Source: an uncultured Collinsella sp. (GTDB lineage: Bacteria; Actinomycetota; Coriobacteriia; Coriobacteriales; Coriobacteriaceae). From it: a stretch of 35,881 bases of DNA. The notes under the pieces are model-generated. The model was not told the DNA's origin. It saw nothing but the letters and a program-made list of their open reading frames with translations, and searched no databases. The stretch lies in contig CATVTM010000013.1 of assembly GCA_958346935.1 (NCBI GenBank), positions 1 through 35,881 of the forward strand, given 5' to 3'. Numbering within the stretch: position 1 is the stretch's first letter; the number at the start of each line of letters is the position of its first letter. This document shows positions 21,300-30,166 of this stretch, piece by piece. Position numbers and translations under genes: made by a program.

Positions 21300-23183
21300 A
21301 TGGGTACCCGTGAGCGACATATCGGCCATGCGGCCGCCCGATCCGCGCCGGTGGCGGATCCCAGGGGCGGCAGGCTCTTCGCCATGCCGCGATTCCTCGT
21401 TGGCATAACGCACCTGGTGTACCGTCGCCGCGCCTTCGTCATTGCCGGCGTCATAACCGCACTCTTTCTTCTGCTTTTGGCGGTCTTGCCGGTGTTATTC
21501 GCCTCTGATCCCAAGCTCTCCAGCATCGTGCCCGCCTATAGCGAGGTGTCCAAAGAAGTCGTGGACGGGCTTATCCATTCGAGCTCGATTCCGTTGCTTG
21601 TCGCTGCGATCGCCTTTTCAATCTGGGGCGTGCTGGTTTACCTGCGCTGTCTGGATTACGTTTTGCGCCGGCGCCTCGTTGCCGTTGCTACCATCTGCGC
21701 CCTGTGGATGATCGAGGTCATCCTCAAGTACAAGTCGTTCACGCCGTTCTATGCCACGATCTTGTGGTACCTGTACTACGTCCCCATGACGCTCGTTCCG
21801 CTGCTCTATCAGCTGTGCGGCCTGCGTCTTGCAGGCTTGGAGCAACATCGTGCGGGCCGCCGCTACCGTACGGCCTTGTGGACTGCGGCCATCCTGCTCA
21901 TGGTGTTTGTGCTTACCAACGATTTTCACCAGCAGGTCTTTCACTTCGATCGCTCAAGTGACACCTGGAGCAACGACTACACGTACGGCTGGGGCTATTT
22001 CGCCGTGCTCATATGGACGGCCTTTAACTTTGTCACCTTTTTCATTTTGGTGGGGCGTTCCTCGTCCTTCCGCATTCAGCGCTTTTCGGGCACGGCGGCA
22101 CTCGTGCTGCTGGGCGGCGCGTTCTTTGCCATCTCGTATGCCCTGCGCGTGCCGTGGGCATGGAAACTCAACTTTTCGCTCGTCTACTGCGTGCTGTGCG
22201 TGGTGACGCTTGAGATTTGCCTCGATTGCGGCGTCATTCCGTCGTATCACGACATCGCCGGCATCTTCGATACCCTGCCGCTCGACCTTAAGGTCCTAAC
22301 GCGCGACCTGCAGGAAGTTTATGCCACGCCGGTATCAAAGCCGATTCCGGCGGGCGTGCGCGAGGAGCTGCGCGCTCAAGAACTCGGACACTCCCACGCC
22401 TTTGCCGTCGTTTCCAATCCCGATGTGATGTATCGCTCCTTTCCACTGTTGGGCGGGTCGGCCTTGCTTGCTCAGGACGTATCGGAGGTCAACGAACTCA
22501 ACCGCGAGCTGGCGCATCGGCGTATGGAACTGCAGCGCCAAAACGAACTGCTCACGGCCGACTACGACCTTAAAGCGCATCTGGCAGATCAAGAGGCCGA
22601 GGCCTTGTTGGTCAAAGACGTTGATCAGGCACTTGCCCGCGCACTCGGCGAGATGTATGGGCTGCTGAGCGCGCTGCCGCCGTTAACCGACGAGGCATCC
22701 TCGCACGAGCGGTACCGCATGCTGCAGTGTGCCAAGATGCTTGTCGCCTATTGCAAGCGCAAAGGCTCGCTCACGCTGGCACAGCACGGGGAGAGCGGTT
22801 TTGACCGCGACCGTATCCAGCTGATCGCCAACGAGATGGCAAGCGATCTGCGCACCATCGATGTCGACTGCGCCTCGATTATTGCCATACGGCGCCCCAT
22901 GCATGCCAGCGCGGTGAGCGCGCTGTACGATTGCGTGTACGATTTTGCGTTCTTCGCTTACACCACCGACCATCCGGCGCTCATGTATCACCTGAGCGAC
23001 CACGATTCGTGCAGCGTGGAGCTGCGCGCCACGCTCTTCTCCAATGACGAGGAGGACTTGTCGCAGACGCCGGCTGCCCACGAACTCGAAAGCGCGCTGC
23101 AGGGGCGCAACGTGGCATATCGCCTTGAGGGCGAGTCCGGTCAGCTGCGCATGATCGTATTGATGCCGCGGGCAGGTGAGTGA
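21300..23183 (+). CDS. Membrane sensor with degenerate histidine-kinase-like C-terminus
   Basis: 627 residues from the chosen ATG. After a short basic tail there are about seven to eight membrane helices (from about residue 43 to 330), then a linker, a coiled coil (VNELNRELAHRRMELQRQNELL), and a C-terminal region shaped like a kinase core. That core lacks a recognisable H-box, and the segment where an N-box is expected reads ALYDCVYDFAFFAYTT without the Asn. The end LRMIVLMPRAG resembles the last kinase strand. It is therefore probably a receptor or partner, not an active kinase. It overlaps the next gene by four bases if that starts at GTG 23180. The start at 21300 was chosen for the -10 box placed before it; an ATG at 21384 is the alternative. 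Confidence 0.7.
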   Translation: MGTRERHIGHAAARSAPVADPRGGRLFAMPRFLVGITHLVYRRRAFVIAGVITALFLLLLAVLPVLFASDPKLSSIVPAYSEVSKEVVDGLIHSSSIPLLVAAIAFSIWGVLVYLRCLDYVLRRRLVAVATICALWMIEVILKYKSFTPFYATILWYLYYVPMTLVPLLYQLCGLRLAGLEQHRAGRRYRTALWTAAILLMVFVLTNDFHQQVFHFDRSSDTWSNDYTYGWGYFAVLIWTAFNFVTFFILVGRSSSFRIQRFSGTAALVLLGGAFFAISYALRVPWAWKLNFSLVYCVLCVVTLEICLDCGVIPSYHDIAGIFDTLPLDLKVLTRDLQEVYATPVSKPIPAGVREELRAQELGHSHAFAVVSNPDVMYRSFPLLGGSALLAQDVSEVNELNRELAHRRMELQRQNELLTADYDLKAHLADQEAEALLVKDVDQALARALGEMYGLLSALPPLTDEASSHERYRMLQCAKMLVAYCKRKGSLTLAQHGESGFDRDRIQLIANEMASDLRTIDVDCASIIAIRRPMHASAVSALYDCVYDFAFFAYTTDHPALMYHLSDHDSCSVELRATLFSNDEEDLSQTPAAHELESALQGRNVAYRLEGESGQLRMIVLMPRAGE

Positions 23184-23185
23184 CG

Positions 23186-24679
23186 ATGCAGATTCTGCTT
23201 ATCCTTCCCCAAATCGTTGCGCTCGATATCGTCTTTGCTCTGGCGGCGTGCCTGCAGACCATTCACGTTCCGCTCATCGCATCGCGCCGCTCGTCCTACA
23301 ACCGCAAAGTGATTTGCGCCTACGAGGCGAGCCTTGTGCTGCACTTGATTATCTCGGCCGTCATCTTGTTCGCGTTGTCTGGCTCGTATTTGGTGGCGCC
23401 GCCTCACGTCACCGCCGAGGCGGCGGGCGCGCTGCTATGGCTCAACGCTGCGATTGCCGCCTATGGCGCGGTCCTTATGGTGCATTATCGTCGACCCGTC
23501 ATGATGGTTGAGCTGCTGCTCGTTGCCGCCGTGACGCCGCCAGTGGTTTATGCCATGGGGCCGGCATGGACCGCGGTCCTTATCGCGGAGGGCGCGTTCT
23601 TCCTGTTCCGCTCCGTCGCGGCGCTTTTGATGGACGTGCGCAACCGCCAGGAGGACATCACGGCGTTTTCGACGATCGAGACTATTAACGTGATCCCCGT
23701 CGGCATTCTGTATCTGGATTCGAAGGGCCGCCCGCTGCTCATGAACCGCTGCATGCGCAGGAACCTTGTGGAGCTTCACATGCCCACCGACCTGCACGAC
23801 ATGAGCGATACGTGGGGCGGTCTTCGAAAACTCAGTGCGCAGATGCCCGAGAGCAGCAAAAACCGCGTTCGAATCGACCTGGACCGCTTTGGGGAGGCAC
23901 GTGCGGTGGTCGAGGTTTCCCCCTCCGAGATTCGTCTGTTCGCGTGCGATGAGATTATGGTTTCGGGCCGCCCCTTTGAGCGCATTATCGGCTTGGACGT
24001 GACGGAGTACGCACATGCCCACGACCGTCTGGCGCAGGCCAACCACCTGCTCGAGCTTGCGGGCCAAGAGCTCCAGGCCCAGATCGAAGAAGTCAAAAAG
24101 GTTGCCGACAATGCGGCCTACCTGCGTATGCGCGCCCGCGTACACGACGTGATCGGGCAGCGCCTGTCCATTCTCCATCGATACTTGGAGGAGGGGCGTC
24201 TGGATGACGAGTCGCTCGAGCAGATTGACCCGCTGCTGCGCTCGATTGCCGCCGACCTGCGTAGCGGTGGCGACAGCGAGCCGGCGGAGCAGCTCGGCGA
24301 TATCGTTCATGCCTTTGGCCTGGTGAGCGTGCAGATCGATGTGGATGGATCGCTTCCGGACGATGCACACGTCGCTGCCGCCTTTTTGCAGATTATCCGC
24401 GAAGCCTCGACCAATGCCACCAAGCATGCGCAGGCGCATCGGGTCCATGTGCGCTTGTGGCAGGAGGGGACGGATGCTGACGCCGTCGCGCACATGACGA
24501 TTTCTAACGACGGGTTCCCGGCCCCCGTATCGTATCGCGAGGGAACGGGTATCCCAGGTATGAGGCATGTCGCGCAAGATCTGGGTGGCAGCCTAGAGGT
24601 CCACGCCACCCCGCCCTTTACGCTTACGGTATCCATTCCGCTTAACGCCAACGACACGTCCCAAAGGAGAAACTCATGA
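23186..24679 (+). CDS. NarL-type sensor histidine kinase with membrane and PAS-like domains
   Basis: 497 residues. About five helices in residues 1-150, a PAS-like domain (165-275), a coiled coil, then a HisKA_3 core with the phospho-acceptor His 320 in RARVHDVIGQRLSIL. The ATPase domain has an N-box REASTNATKHAQAH (Asn 410) and a G-box GTGIPGMRHVAQDLGG. It should autophosphorylate and pass phosphate to the response regulator that follows, whose ATG overlaps its stop (ATGA). The start could be GTG 23180, overlapping the previous stop, or ATG 23186. The signal is unknown; the upstream membrane protein is probably part of the sensing complex. Confidence 0.88.
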   Translation: MQILLILPQIVALDIVFALAACLQTIHVPLIASRRSSYNRKVICAYEASLVLHLIISAVILFALSGSYLVAPPHVTAEAAGALLWLNAAIAAYGAVLMVHYRRPVMMVELLLVAAVTPPVVYAMGPAWTAVLIAEGAFFLFRSVAALLMDVRNRQEDITAFSTIETINVIPVGILYLDSKGRPLLMNRCMRRNLVELHMPTDLHDMSDTWGGLRKLSAQMPESSKNRVRIDLDRFGEARAVVEVSPSEIRLFACDEIMVSGRPFERIIGLDVTEYAHAHDRLAQANHLLELAGQELQAQIEEVKKVADNAAYLRMRARVHDVIGQRLSILHRYLEEGRLDDESLEQIDPLLRSIAADLRSGGDSEPAEQLGDIVHAFGLVSVQIDVDGSLPDDAHVAAAFLQIIREASTNATKHAQAHRVHVRLWQEGTDADAVAHMTISNDGFPAPVSYREGTGIPGMRHVAQDLGGSLEVHATPPFTLTVSIPLNANDTSQRRNS

Positions 24680-25299
24680 TCCGCGTGTTAATTGTCGAAG
24701 ATCAGGCCATCCTGCGCGAGAGCCTGGCGCGCTCCGTTGGCGACCAGCCCGATATGACCGTCGTTGCCGCGATCGCCGATGCCTCCGAGGCCTTGGGTGT
24801 CGCGCTCAAGGAGCGCCCGGACATGATACTGATGGACGTGTGCACCGAACACGATTCAAACGGCATCGTGGCGGCGGCACGCATCAAGGAGCAGCTGCTC
24901 GAGTGTCGCATCATTATCATGACAGGCATGCCCGAGATCACCTTTGTCGATCAGGCCCGCGAGGCGGGCGTTGATAGCTTTGTGTACAAGAACGTCGGTA
25001 TCGACGAGTTGTTCGCCGTGATGCGCTCCACGTTGGCTGGCTACTGCACGTTTCCCAAGCCGCCCGAGAGCATTTTTTCGGGTACAGCAGCCCTCGACGA
25101 TGTCGAGCTATCGATTTTGCGCCTTGCCTGCGAGGGCAAAAGTCGTCGCGAGATCGCGGCCGAGCTGTTTATGAGTGAGGGCACCATCAAGCGCCGCATC
25201 TCGGAGATCCTGAGCAAGACCGGCTACGACAACATCATGCGCCTGGCCGTGCATGCGGTGACCGAGGGCAGCATCGTTCCCAACATGGAGCGCCCGTAA
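24676..25299 (+). CDS. NarL/FixJ-family response regulator
   Basis: 207 residues. The receiver domain (1-120) has Glu 8 and Asp 9 (VEDQ), the phospho-acceptor Asp 54 (ILMDVCTEHDS), the conserved Thr in IIMTGMP and the Lys in VYKNVG. The C-terminal LuxR-type helix-turn-helix reads CEGKSRREIAAELFMSEGTIKRRISEILSKTGY. It is cotranscribed with, and overlaps, its cognate kinase. It is an output transcription factor. Targets are unknown; no obvious binding palindrome is seen at the start of this operon. Confidence 0.95.
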   Translation: MIRVLIVEDQAILRESLARSVGDQPDMTVVAAIADASEALGVALKERPDMILMDVCTEHDSNGIVAAARIKEQLLECRIIIMTGMPEITFVDQAREAGVDSFVYKNVGIDELFAVMRSTLAGYCTFPKPPESIFSGTAALDDVELSILRLACEGKSRREIAAELFMSEGTIKRRISEILSKTGYDNIMRLAVHAVTEGSIVPNMERP

Positions 25300-25335
25300 T
25301 CGACGCGCTCACCCGTGTTCCGGCGCCGCAAAGAT

Positions 25336-25376
25336 AGGCCGCCCACCGTTTCGCATCTAAAAACGGCGGGCGGCCT
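25336..25376 (+). terminator. Terminator of the two-component operon
   Basis: AGGCCGCCCACCGTTT pairs with AAACGGCGGGCGGCCT (one mismatch) over a nine-base loop. The short T run is interrupted (GCTTGT), but the stem is very stable and sits 36 bases after the stop. Confidence 0.65.
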
Positions 25377-25410
25377 GCTTGTATGGGCAGTGCTGTCGGC
25401 ATAAAGCGGC

Positions 25411-25439
25411 GGGGCCGCAGGATCATCTCCTGCGGCCCC
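25411..25439 (-). terminator. Terminator of the lipoprotein/zinc-ribbon operon
   Basis: GGGGCCGCAGGA pairs exactly with TCCTGCGGCCCC over a five-base loop. It lies about 50 bases past the stop codon of the minus-strand lipoprotein gene and just beyond the terminator at 25336-25376. No long U tract is present on either strand. Confidence 0.5.
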
Positions 25440-25490
25440 GTCTGGTGTGCGCGGATGTGTCCGCCAATCCGCGGCTGTCGTGGTCTACCG

Positions 25491-26333
25491 CTACGCGATG
25501 GTTGCGCTGTAGGAGGCGACGTCCTCGTAGGAATCGGTCAGGTAGGCGTCGATGCCGATGGTCGTGTTGACCAGGTCGTCAAGGCTGTCAAGCTCGCCGC
25601 TCGAGAACGTGAATTCCTCGGTGGCGTTGGTGCCGGGCATCAGGTGAGCCGAGAACCAGGGTTCCTTCATGGTGCCGTTGACGTTGGTCTTGCCGGAGGG
25701 AGCGTAGAAGGTCAGGTCCTTGTCGCTCTTGTTGGTGATGTTGACGACAAAGCCGATGTCGCCCCAGTCATCCTTGAACTTTTCGGTGATGGTGATGGTG
25801 CACAGATCGTCATCGGCGACAGTGACGGCGGGGGAGATTTCGACGCTCTGGACATCGTCGTCTTCGACGGCCTCATCGATTTCCTCTTCCTTCTCGGCCG
25901 CCTCGCGATCCTTCTTCACCGTACCGGACAGGTCCTTGTCGGACTTGGTAAAGACAAGATTGCCGTCATCTTCTTCGAGGATGAGTTTGCCGTCCTTGAG
26001 CTTCATGTCATGCGACTCATCTTCGGCGGTGATCGTTACGGTGGTGGCGTCCTTGGCTTCCCATTTCAGGTCGGCGACCTCAAGGAACATATCGAGGACG
26101 CCTGTGCCGTCCTCGTCGAGGATCAGGACGCAGTTGAGGCCCCACTCCTTGAGCATATCCATGTACTCATCGGTGAGCTCTTCGCCATCCAAGGTTCCAC
26201 CCGAGTACTGCCAGCTGCCGACGAAGTTGGCCTTGGGGTCCTTGCCGCCGCCGCTGCAGCCCGTCAGGGCAAAGGCGAGCGCCAGGACGCATGTCAGAAA
26301 TGCGAGTACGGACTTTTTGAACGTTGTCTTCAT
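25491..26333 (-). CDS. Secreted lipoprotein of unknown function
   Basis: 280 residues. The N-terminus is a lipoprotein signal: MKTTFKKSVLAFLTCVLALA followed by the lipobox LTGC, so the mature protein is anchored through Cys after about residue 25. The first half reads like a lipocalin- or META-like strand-rich domain (FVGSWQYSGG, LKLKDGKLILEEDDGNLVF-like text). An acidic linker rich in Glu and Asp follows, then a DUF4352-like immunoglobulin-type domain (GFVVNITNKSDKDLTFYAP). The ATG at 26333 follows a perfect GGAGGA; the longer frame upstream would overlap the SPFH gene and lacks a signal. It is the last gene of a four-gene minus-strand unit. No function is assigned. Confidence 0.8.
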   Translation of the reverse strand: MKTTFKKSVLAFLTCVLALAFALTGCSGGGKDPKANFVGSWQYSGGTLDGEELTDEYMDMLKEWGLNCVLILDEDGTGVLDMFLEVADLKWEAKDATTVTITAEDESHDMKLKDGKLILEEDDGNLVFTKSDKDLSGTVKKDREAAEKEEEIDEAVEDDDVQSVEISPAVTVADDDLCTITITEKFKDDWGDIGFVVNITNKSDKDLTFYAPSGKTNVNGTMKEPWFSAHLMPGTNATEEFTFSSGELDSLDDLVNTTIGIDAYLTDSYEDVASYSATIA

Positions 26334-26413
26334 GGTGTCCTCCTTCATCGAACGAAACCCATAGAAGCAAATGCGGGGGTGGCGGATCCCCCGCCAATTA
26401 CCAGATAGAGGGG

Positions 26414-27655
26414 CTAGGGCCTGGGCGTTCCGCAGTTGCTGCAGAACTTGCCGCCGTTTTCGCTGCCGCAGTTGGGGCAGAACCACTTGGCCGGTGCCGG
26501 GGCGGGTGCGGGACTGCCACACTCGGAGCAGAACTTGCCGGTGTTGGTGGCGCCGCAGCTGCAGGTCCACGTGCCGGCCGCAGGTGCGGCGGCGGGAGCC
26601 GGTGCGGGGGCGGGAGCCGGAGCCGGCTGCGGGGCGGCCTGCTGCTGTGCCTGGCCGGCGGCGAACAGCTGGCTGGCGTTCATGCCGCCCATGCCACCTG
26701 CCATGCCCATGCCCATAAAGCCTGCCATCGCGCCGTTGGGGTTGGCGGCTGCTGCGCGCATTGCGTCGCTCTGGGCGCTGGCGATGTTGGCGGCTGCCAT
26801 GGTGGGATCGCGCATGACCGCGGCCTTCTGCAGGTCCTTGATCATCTGCTCGTCCTCTTGCGAGGCGGCGATGGAGTTGACGCCAAAGCTCACGATCTCG
26901 ACGCCGCGCAGGTCGCGCCAGTCGGCCGAGAGGACCTCGTTGAGCGCGCGGGCGAGCTCGGTGGTGTGGCCGGGGATGGCGCTGTAGCGGATGCCCATCT
27001 CCGAGATCTTGGCAAAGGCGGGCTGCAGGGCGGTGAGCAGCTCGGACTTAAGCTGGCTGTCGATCTTGTCGCGCGTGTAGCTATCGGTCACGTTGCCGCA
27101 TACGTTGGTGTAGAACAGCAGCGGGTTGGTGATGCGGTACGAATACTCGCCGTTGCAGCGCACGGAGATGTCGACGTCCAGGCCAATGTTGTTATCGACC
27201 ACGCGGAAGGGCACGGGCGAGGCGGTGCCGTACTTGTTGCCGATGATCTCCTTGGTGTTGATGAAGTAGACGCGCTGGTCCTTGCCCGCGTCGCCGCCAA
27301 AGGTAAAGCGGCTGCCGATATTGGCGAAGGTCTCCTTGATGGAATCGCCCAGGTTGCCGCTAAAGACGCTCGGCTCGCTGCCGGTATCGAAGACGAACTC
27401 ACCGGGCTCCAGCGCGACTTCGATGATCTTGCCGTTTTGCACCACGAGCATGCCCTGGCCGTCGTTGACGGCGATGACCGAGCCGTTGGAGATGACGTTG
27501 TCCTCGCCGCGCGTGTTGGAGCTGCGGCCGCCGGTGCGCTTGCTGCCCTTGCAGGCCAAGACGTCAGCAGGCATCGATTCGCAGTAGATAAATTCCTTCC
27601 ACTGGTCGGCCATGACGCCGCCGGCAGCTCCCAATCCAGCTTTCAAGAGTCCCAT
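26414..27655 (-). CDS. SPFH-domain protein with C-terminal zinc ribbons (YdjI-like)
   Basis: 413 residues. An N-terminal SPFH/band-7-like domain (about 20-280) contains EFIYCESMPADVLACKG, RVYFINTKEIIGNKYGT and the helical AAVMRDPTMAAANIASAQ. A Met/Gly-rich stretch and a Pro-Ala linker follow, then two zinc ribbons at the C-terminus (CSCGATNTGKFCSECG and CPNCGSENGGKFCSNCG). Similar proteins, such as Bacillus YdjI (sometimes called virion core protein-like), act with membrane partners in envelope stress. The start at 27655 follows AAAGGAAG. The gene before it encodes the YdjG-like membrane protein that is its usual partner. Confidence 0.85.
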   Translation of the reverse strand: MGLLKAGLGAAGGVMADQWKEFIYCESMPADVLACKGSKRTGGRSSNTRGEDNVISNGSVIAVNDGQGMLVVQNGKIIEVALEPGEFVFDTGSEPSVFSGNLGDSIKETFANIGSRFTFGGDAGKDQRVYFINTKEIIGNKYGTASPVPFRVVDNNIGLDVDISVRCNGEYSYRITNPLLFYTNVCGNVTDSYTRDKIDSQLKSELLTALQPAFAKISEMGIRYSAIPGHTTELARALNEVLSADWRDLRGVEIVSFGVNSIAASQEDEQMIKDLQKAAVMRDPTMAAANIASAQSDAMRAAAANPNGAMAGFMGMGMAGGMGGMNASQLFAAGQAQQQAAPQPAPAPAPAPAPAAAPAAGTWTCSCGATNTGKFCSECGSPAPAPAPAKWFCPNCGSENGGKFCSNCGTPRP

Positions 27656-27703
27656 GGTGATCTTCCTTTCTCGTCAAAGGCCGGGTGGTATTGGTTGGAT
27701 TGC

Positions 27704-29026
27704 TTAGTCGTCCTTGTCGTCTTTCATGACAACGGTGGTCTCGGTGTGGCTGAAGGTGTCGTGCTTCTCGGTCAGGTCGAGCTCGCCACAATACTCATCG
27801 GCATGGGTTGCTTCGTTGGCTGTCTTGAGCTGGCCTACCAGTAGCACGTCTCCGATAATCACGATGATCAGCGGCGCGATGATGTTGATGAGGATGCCCT
27901 CGATATCAAAGGTGAGGTAATCCGGATCGAAGGCGTTCTCACCCATAAAGAGAATCTGGGAGAGGATAAATCCGATCACAAAGAACAGCACCGAGGCGAT
28001 GGCGAGCTTGGGCTTGGAGCAGGGGAGCTCGCCGACCAAGCGGCCGGTCTGGCCGTTCATGGCAAACAGGTAGCTCTTGCCGTTCCACGAGGTGGAGAGC
28101 ATCCAGACGGGGAACAGGGCGTAGTCGCTGTCTTCCCAGGTGTAGTCGAGCTGCTTGCTTTCGACCGTGGCATCGTCGTATTCGTCGACGACGGTCTCGC
28201 GCAGGGCCGAGATCGTGCTTTCTTCCATGCGGCGCTCGGCGCGCGCCTTGCAGGTCTCGCAGTCCTCGTCGTAACGGTTGGCGATGTAGCCGGGCATATA
28301 TGCGACCGAGAACGGACGCAGTGCGTCGTAGTCAAACGGCTCGATGGCGTCCATGTGGCCGTCGGGCATCTTGGATGATCCGTCGACGGGCACGCGCTTA
28401 AACGAGATATTGCCCTTGCGATAGGCATCGTAGTGGTCGGTGGTCGTGACGGTGCGGTCGGATTCCTCGGTCACGGTCTCGTTGGTCGCGTCAAAGTACA
28501 CTTCGCCGTCAACGCGGGCGCCGTAGAGCCAAAACGGCACGTAGACACCTTGGACCTCGTCGATATGGTTGCCGGTGACAAAGCTCTTGGGCAGCAAGAT
28601 CTTGCCCTTGTAGTGTTCCTTGAGTGCGGCCGTGACGTCATCGCGCCCGAGCTTAAACGGAATCACCAGGTCGGGCGAGAAGTCGCCAGAGAGCTGGCCG
28701 GGCGCCACGGCGGAGTTGCCGCAGTACGGGCAGGTGGTGACGGCGACGGTGCCGTCGGACACGAGCTCGGCGCCGCACGACGAGCAGATGTAGCCGGCGT
28801 TTTGGGCCAGCTCCTGCACGGCATCGTCGACAGCAGGCTTGGGCGTTGCGGCTGCCGCATCGGCTTTGGCATCTGCCTTGTCCTGGCGCTCGCGATAGAG
28901 GGCCTCGACTTCTTCGACTTCAAAACGAGAATCGCAGTAGTCGCAGACGAGCTTTTGCTCGGCACTGGCAAAGTGAAGGGGGCCGCCACACGCGGGGCAT
29001 TGATAGTTGACGCTCTCGAAGGCCAT
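27704..29026 (-). CDS. Zinc-ribbon membrane protein (YdjG-like, TFIIB-type zinc finger)
   Basis: 440 residues. Two zinc ribbons lie at the N-terminus (CPACGG with CDYC at about 10-36, and CSSCGAELVSDGTVAVTTCPYCGN at about 80-103). A large soluble domain follows (VIPFKLGRDDVTAALKEHYKG to FPVWMLSTSWNGKSYLFAMNGQTG), then two membrane helices near 350-400 and an acidic tail. This is the arrangement of Bacillus YdjG, which with YdjH recruits a PspA-type protein to the membrane. No PspA homologue is in this window. The start at 29026 follows GAAAGGA. Cotranscription with the neighbours on both sides is likely (gaps of 24 and 48 bases). Confidence 0.85.
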   Translation of the reverse strand: MAFESVNYQCPACGGPLHFASAEQKLVCDYCDSRFEVEEVEALYRERQDKADAKADAAAATPKPAVDDAVQELAQNAGYICSSCGAELVSDGTVAVTTCPYCGNSAVAPGQLSGDFSPDLVIPFKLGRDDVTAALKEHYKGKILLPKSFVTGNHIDEVQGVYVPFWLYGARVDGEVYFDATNETVTEESDRTVTTTDHYDAYRKGNISFKRVPVDGSSKMPDGHMDAIEPFDYDALRPFSVAYMPGYIANRYDEDCETCKARAERRMEESTISALRETVVDEYDDATVESKQLDYTWEDSDYALFPVWMLSTSWNGKSYLFAMNGQTGRLVGELPCSKPKLAIASVLFFVIGFILSQILFMGENAFDPDYLTFDIEGILINIIAPLIIVIIGDVLLVGQLKTANEATHADEYCGELDLTEKHDTFSHTETTVVMKDDKDD

Positions 29027-29050
29027 GATCGGTCCTTTCGCTGCCGGAGG

Positions 29051-29788
29051 CTATGCGCCGATGGCGCCGCCGCAGTATTCGCAGCGCCCACTGGCATCGG
29101 GAATGGTGGTGGCTCCGCAGAAGGGGCAGGTCACCGCGGTCTTGGGAGCCTTGGCGGCCACGACGCTGTCGCGCGTCTCCTGGCGCAGCTGCACCAGCGC
29201 ATCGCGGACTTCGGTTGCCTGGCGCTTGGCCTCGCGATATTCGATGGAGCCGCGCTGATCGATGGTGGAGTCGTTCACGCGCAGGTTGATCTCGGTAAAG
29301 TACGGCGTGTTGACGTGGATGGTCAGATTAAAGTCGTAATCCAGGTCGTAGCGCGGCGGGTTGTAGCTCTCGCGCTCGCCGTCCTTGGTCTCGCGGTAGA
29401 TCTCGGTGCGCTGCTCGTCGATATCCATATCGCAGCCGAGTACCTGCGAGAACTCGATGATGTCGGGATTGGCGTCGCGCCAGCGGCTCTGCGAAGTGAT
29501 GATCAACAGGCCCGCGTCCTCATCGAGCATAATATTGGTGCGCCCGGCAGAAAGCGTGCGCGTGGGGTTGAACGAAGACAGGCGCTCGGCGTTGGCCTCG
29601 CGGTAGGCGAGTTGCTCACGGATATCGTCCGCGGTGCTGGAGCGATAGCCGTGAAAGTAGGGGGAGAGCTTGCCGGCGCACTCTTTGCACAGGTAGCCTT
29701 CATTGATTTTTGTCTTACCTAGAAGTCCCAGCTCGGTACCGCAAATCGCGCACTCTTTCTTCTCGAACATCTTGTCAAAGAAGCCCAT
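29051..29788 (-). CDS. DUF4428-domain protein with C-terminal zinc ribbon
   Basis: 245 residues, soluble. The N-terminal DUF4428-type treble-clef motif reads CAICGTELGLLGKTKI and CKECAGKLSPYF. The middle region is beta-rich (NIMLDEDAGLLIITSQSRW, DFNLTIHVNTPYFTEINLRV). It ends in a zinc ribbon CPFCGATTIPDASGRCEYCGG. Function is unknown. It is the first gene of the minus-strand unit whose next three genes encode the YdjG-like, SPFH and lipoprotein products, so a shared role at the membrane is inferred. The ATG at 29788 follows GGGAGG. It probably defines the operon promoter, but I found no convincing boxes upstream. Confidence 0.85.
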   Translation of the reverse strand: MGFFDKMFEKKECAICGTELGLLGKTKINEGYLCKECAGKLSPYFHGYRSSTADDIREQLAYREANAERLSSFNPTRTLSAGRTNIMLDEDAGLLIITSQSRWRDANPDIIEFSQVLGCDMDIDEQRTEIYRETKDGERESYNPPRYDLDYDFNLTIHVNTPYFTEINLRVNDSTIDQRGSIEYREAKRQATEVRDALVQLRQETRDSVVAAKAPKTAVTCPFCGATTIPDASGRCEYCGGAIGA

Positions 29789-30166
29789 GGCTGCCTCCCA
29801 TCAACTGGTAGCGTGTGTCACTTTTGATGATGGGGGAGTGCGCGATCTTTCACGATACCCAGACGGCTCAAGGAGTCTTCACAACTGGGACACATGGCCC
29901 ATTTTTCATCCGACACATAGGGACACTCCTTGCTGCGGGTAGTCATTGGGCACTCATTGGGGACGTACTTAAATGAGTGGCAGCTGGGGACACTCCTGGC
30001 CGAGCTAGAGATCGCGCGCGTCCCTTCTGGTCCATGCGGCTCAAAATCGCGGCGTGATGTGGACGGCTGGGGTCGAATTGGCAACATTTCGAGCCTGGCT
30101 TCGATATTGAGACTGGTTCTTTATTAAAATAGATTTCCAGACAATTGAGCGGCTGGGGGGTTAACC
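29789..30166. other. Gene-free divergent region with GGGACAC repeats
   Basis: This 378-base stretch separates the zinc-ribbon operon from the membrane LuxR gene and should hold both promoters, though I cannot place them with confidence. GGGACACTCCT occurs twice (about 29922 and 29988), with a third GGGACAC near 29887. CACTCATT (29951-29958) and AATGAGTG (29972-29979) form a hairpin around GGGGACGTACTTA. The AT-rich part near 30110-30130 is the best place for the LuxR promoter. An 89-residue frame crosses it on the minus strand; I do not consider it real. Confidence 0.4.

Noticed and set aside
26334..26570. N-terminal extension of the lipoprotein gene
   Set aside because: It overlaps the end of the SPFH gene, and the internal ATG at 26333 has a perfect ribosome site followed by a lipoprotein signal.
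29818..30087. 89-residue minus-strand frame with CPSC and CPYV segments, resembling a zinc-ribbon peptide
   Set aside because: No ribosome-binding site, it crosses the GGGACAC repeats, and its Cys pairs arise from the repeated word; it also runs into the promoter region of two genes.
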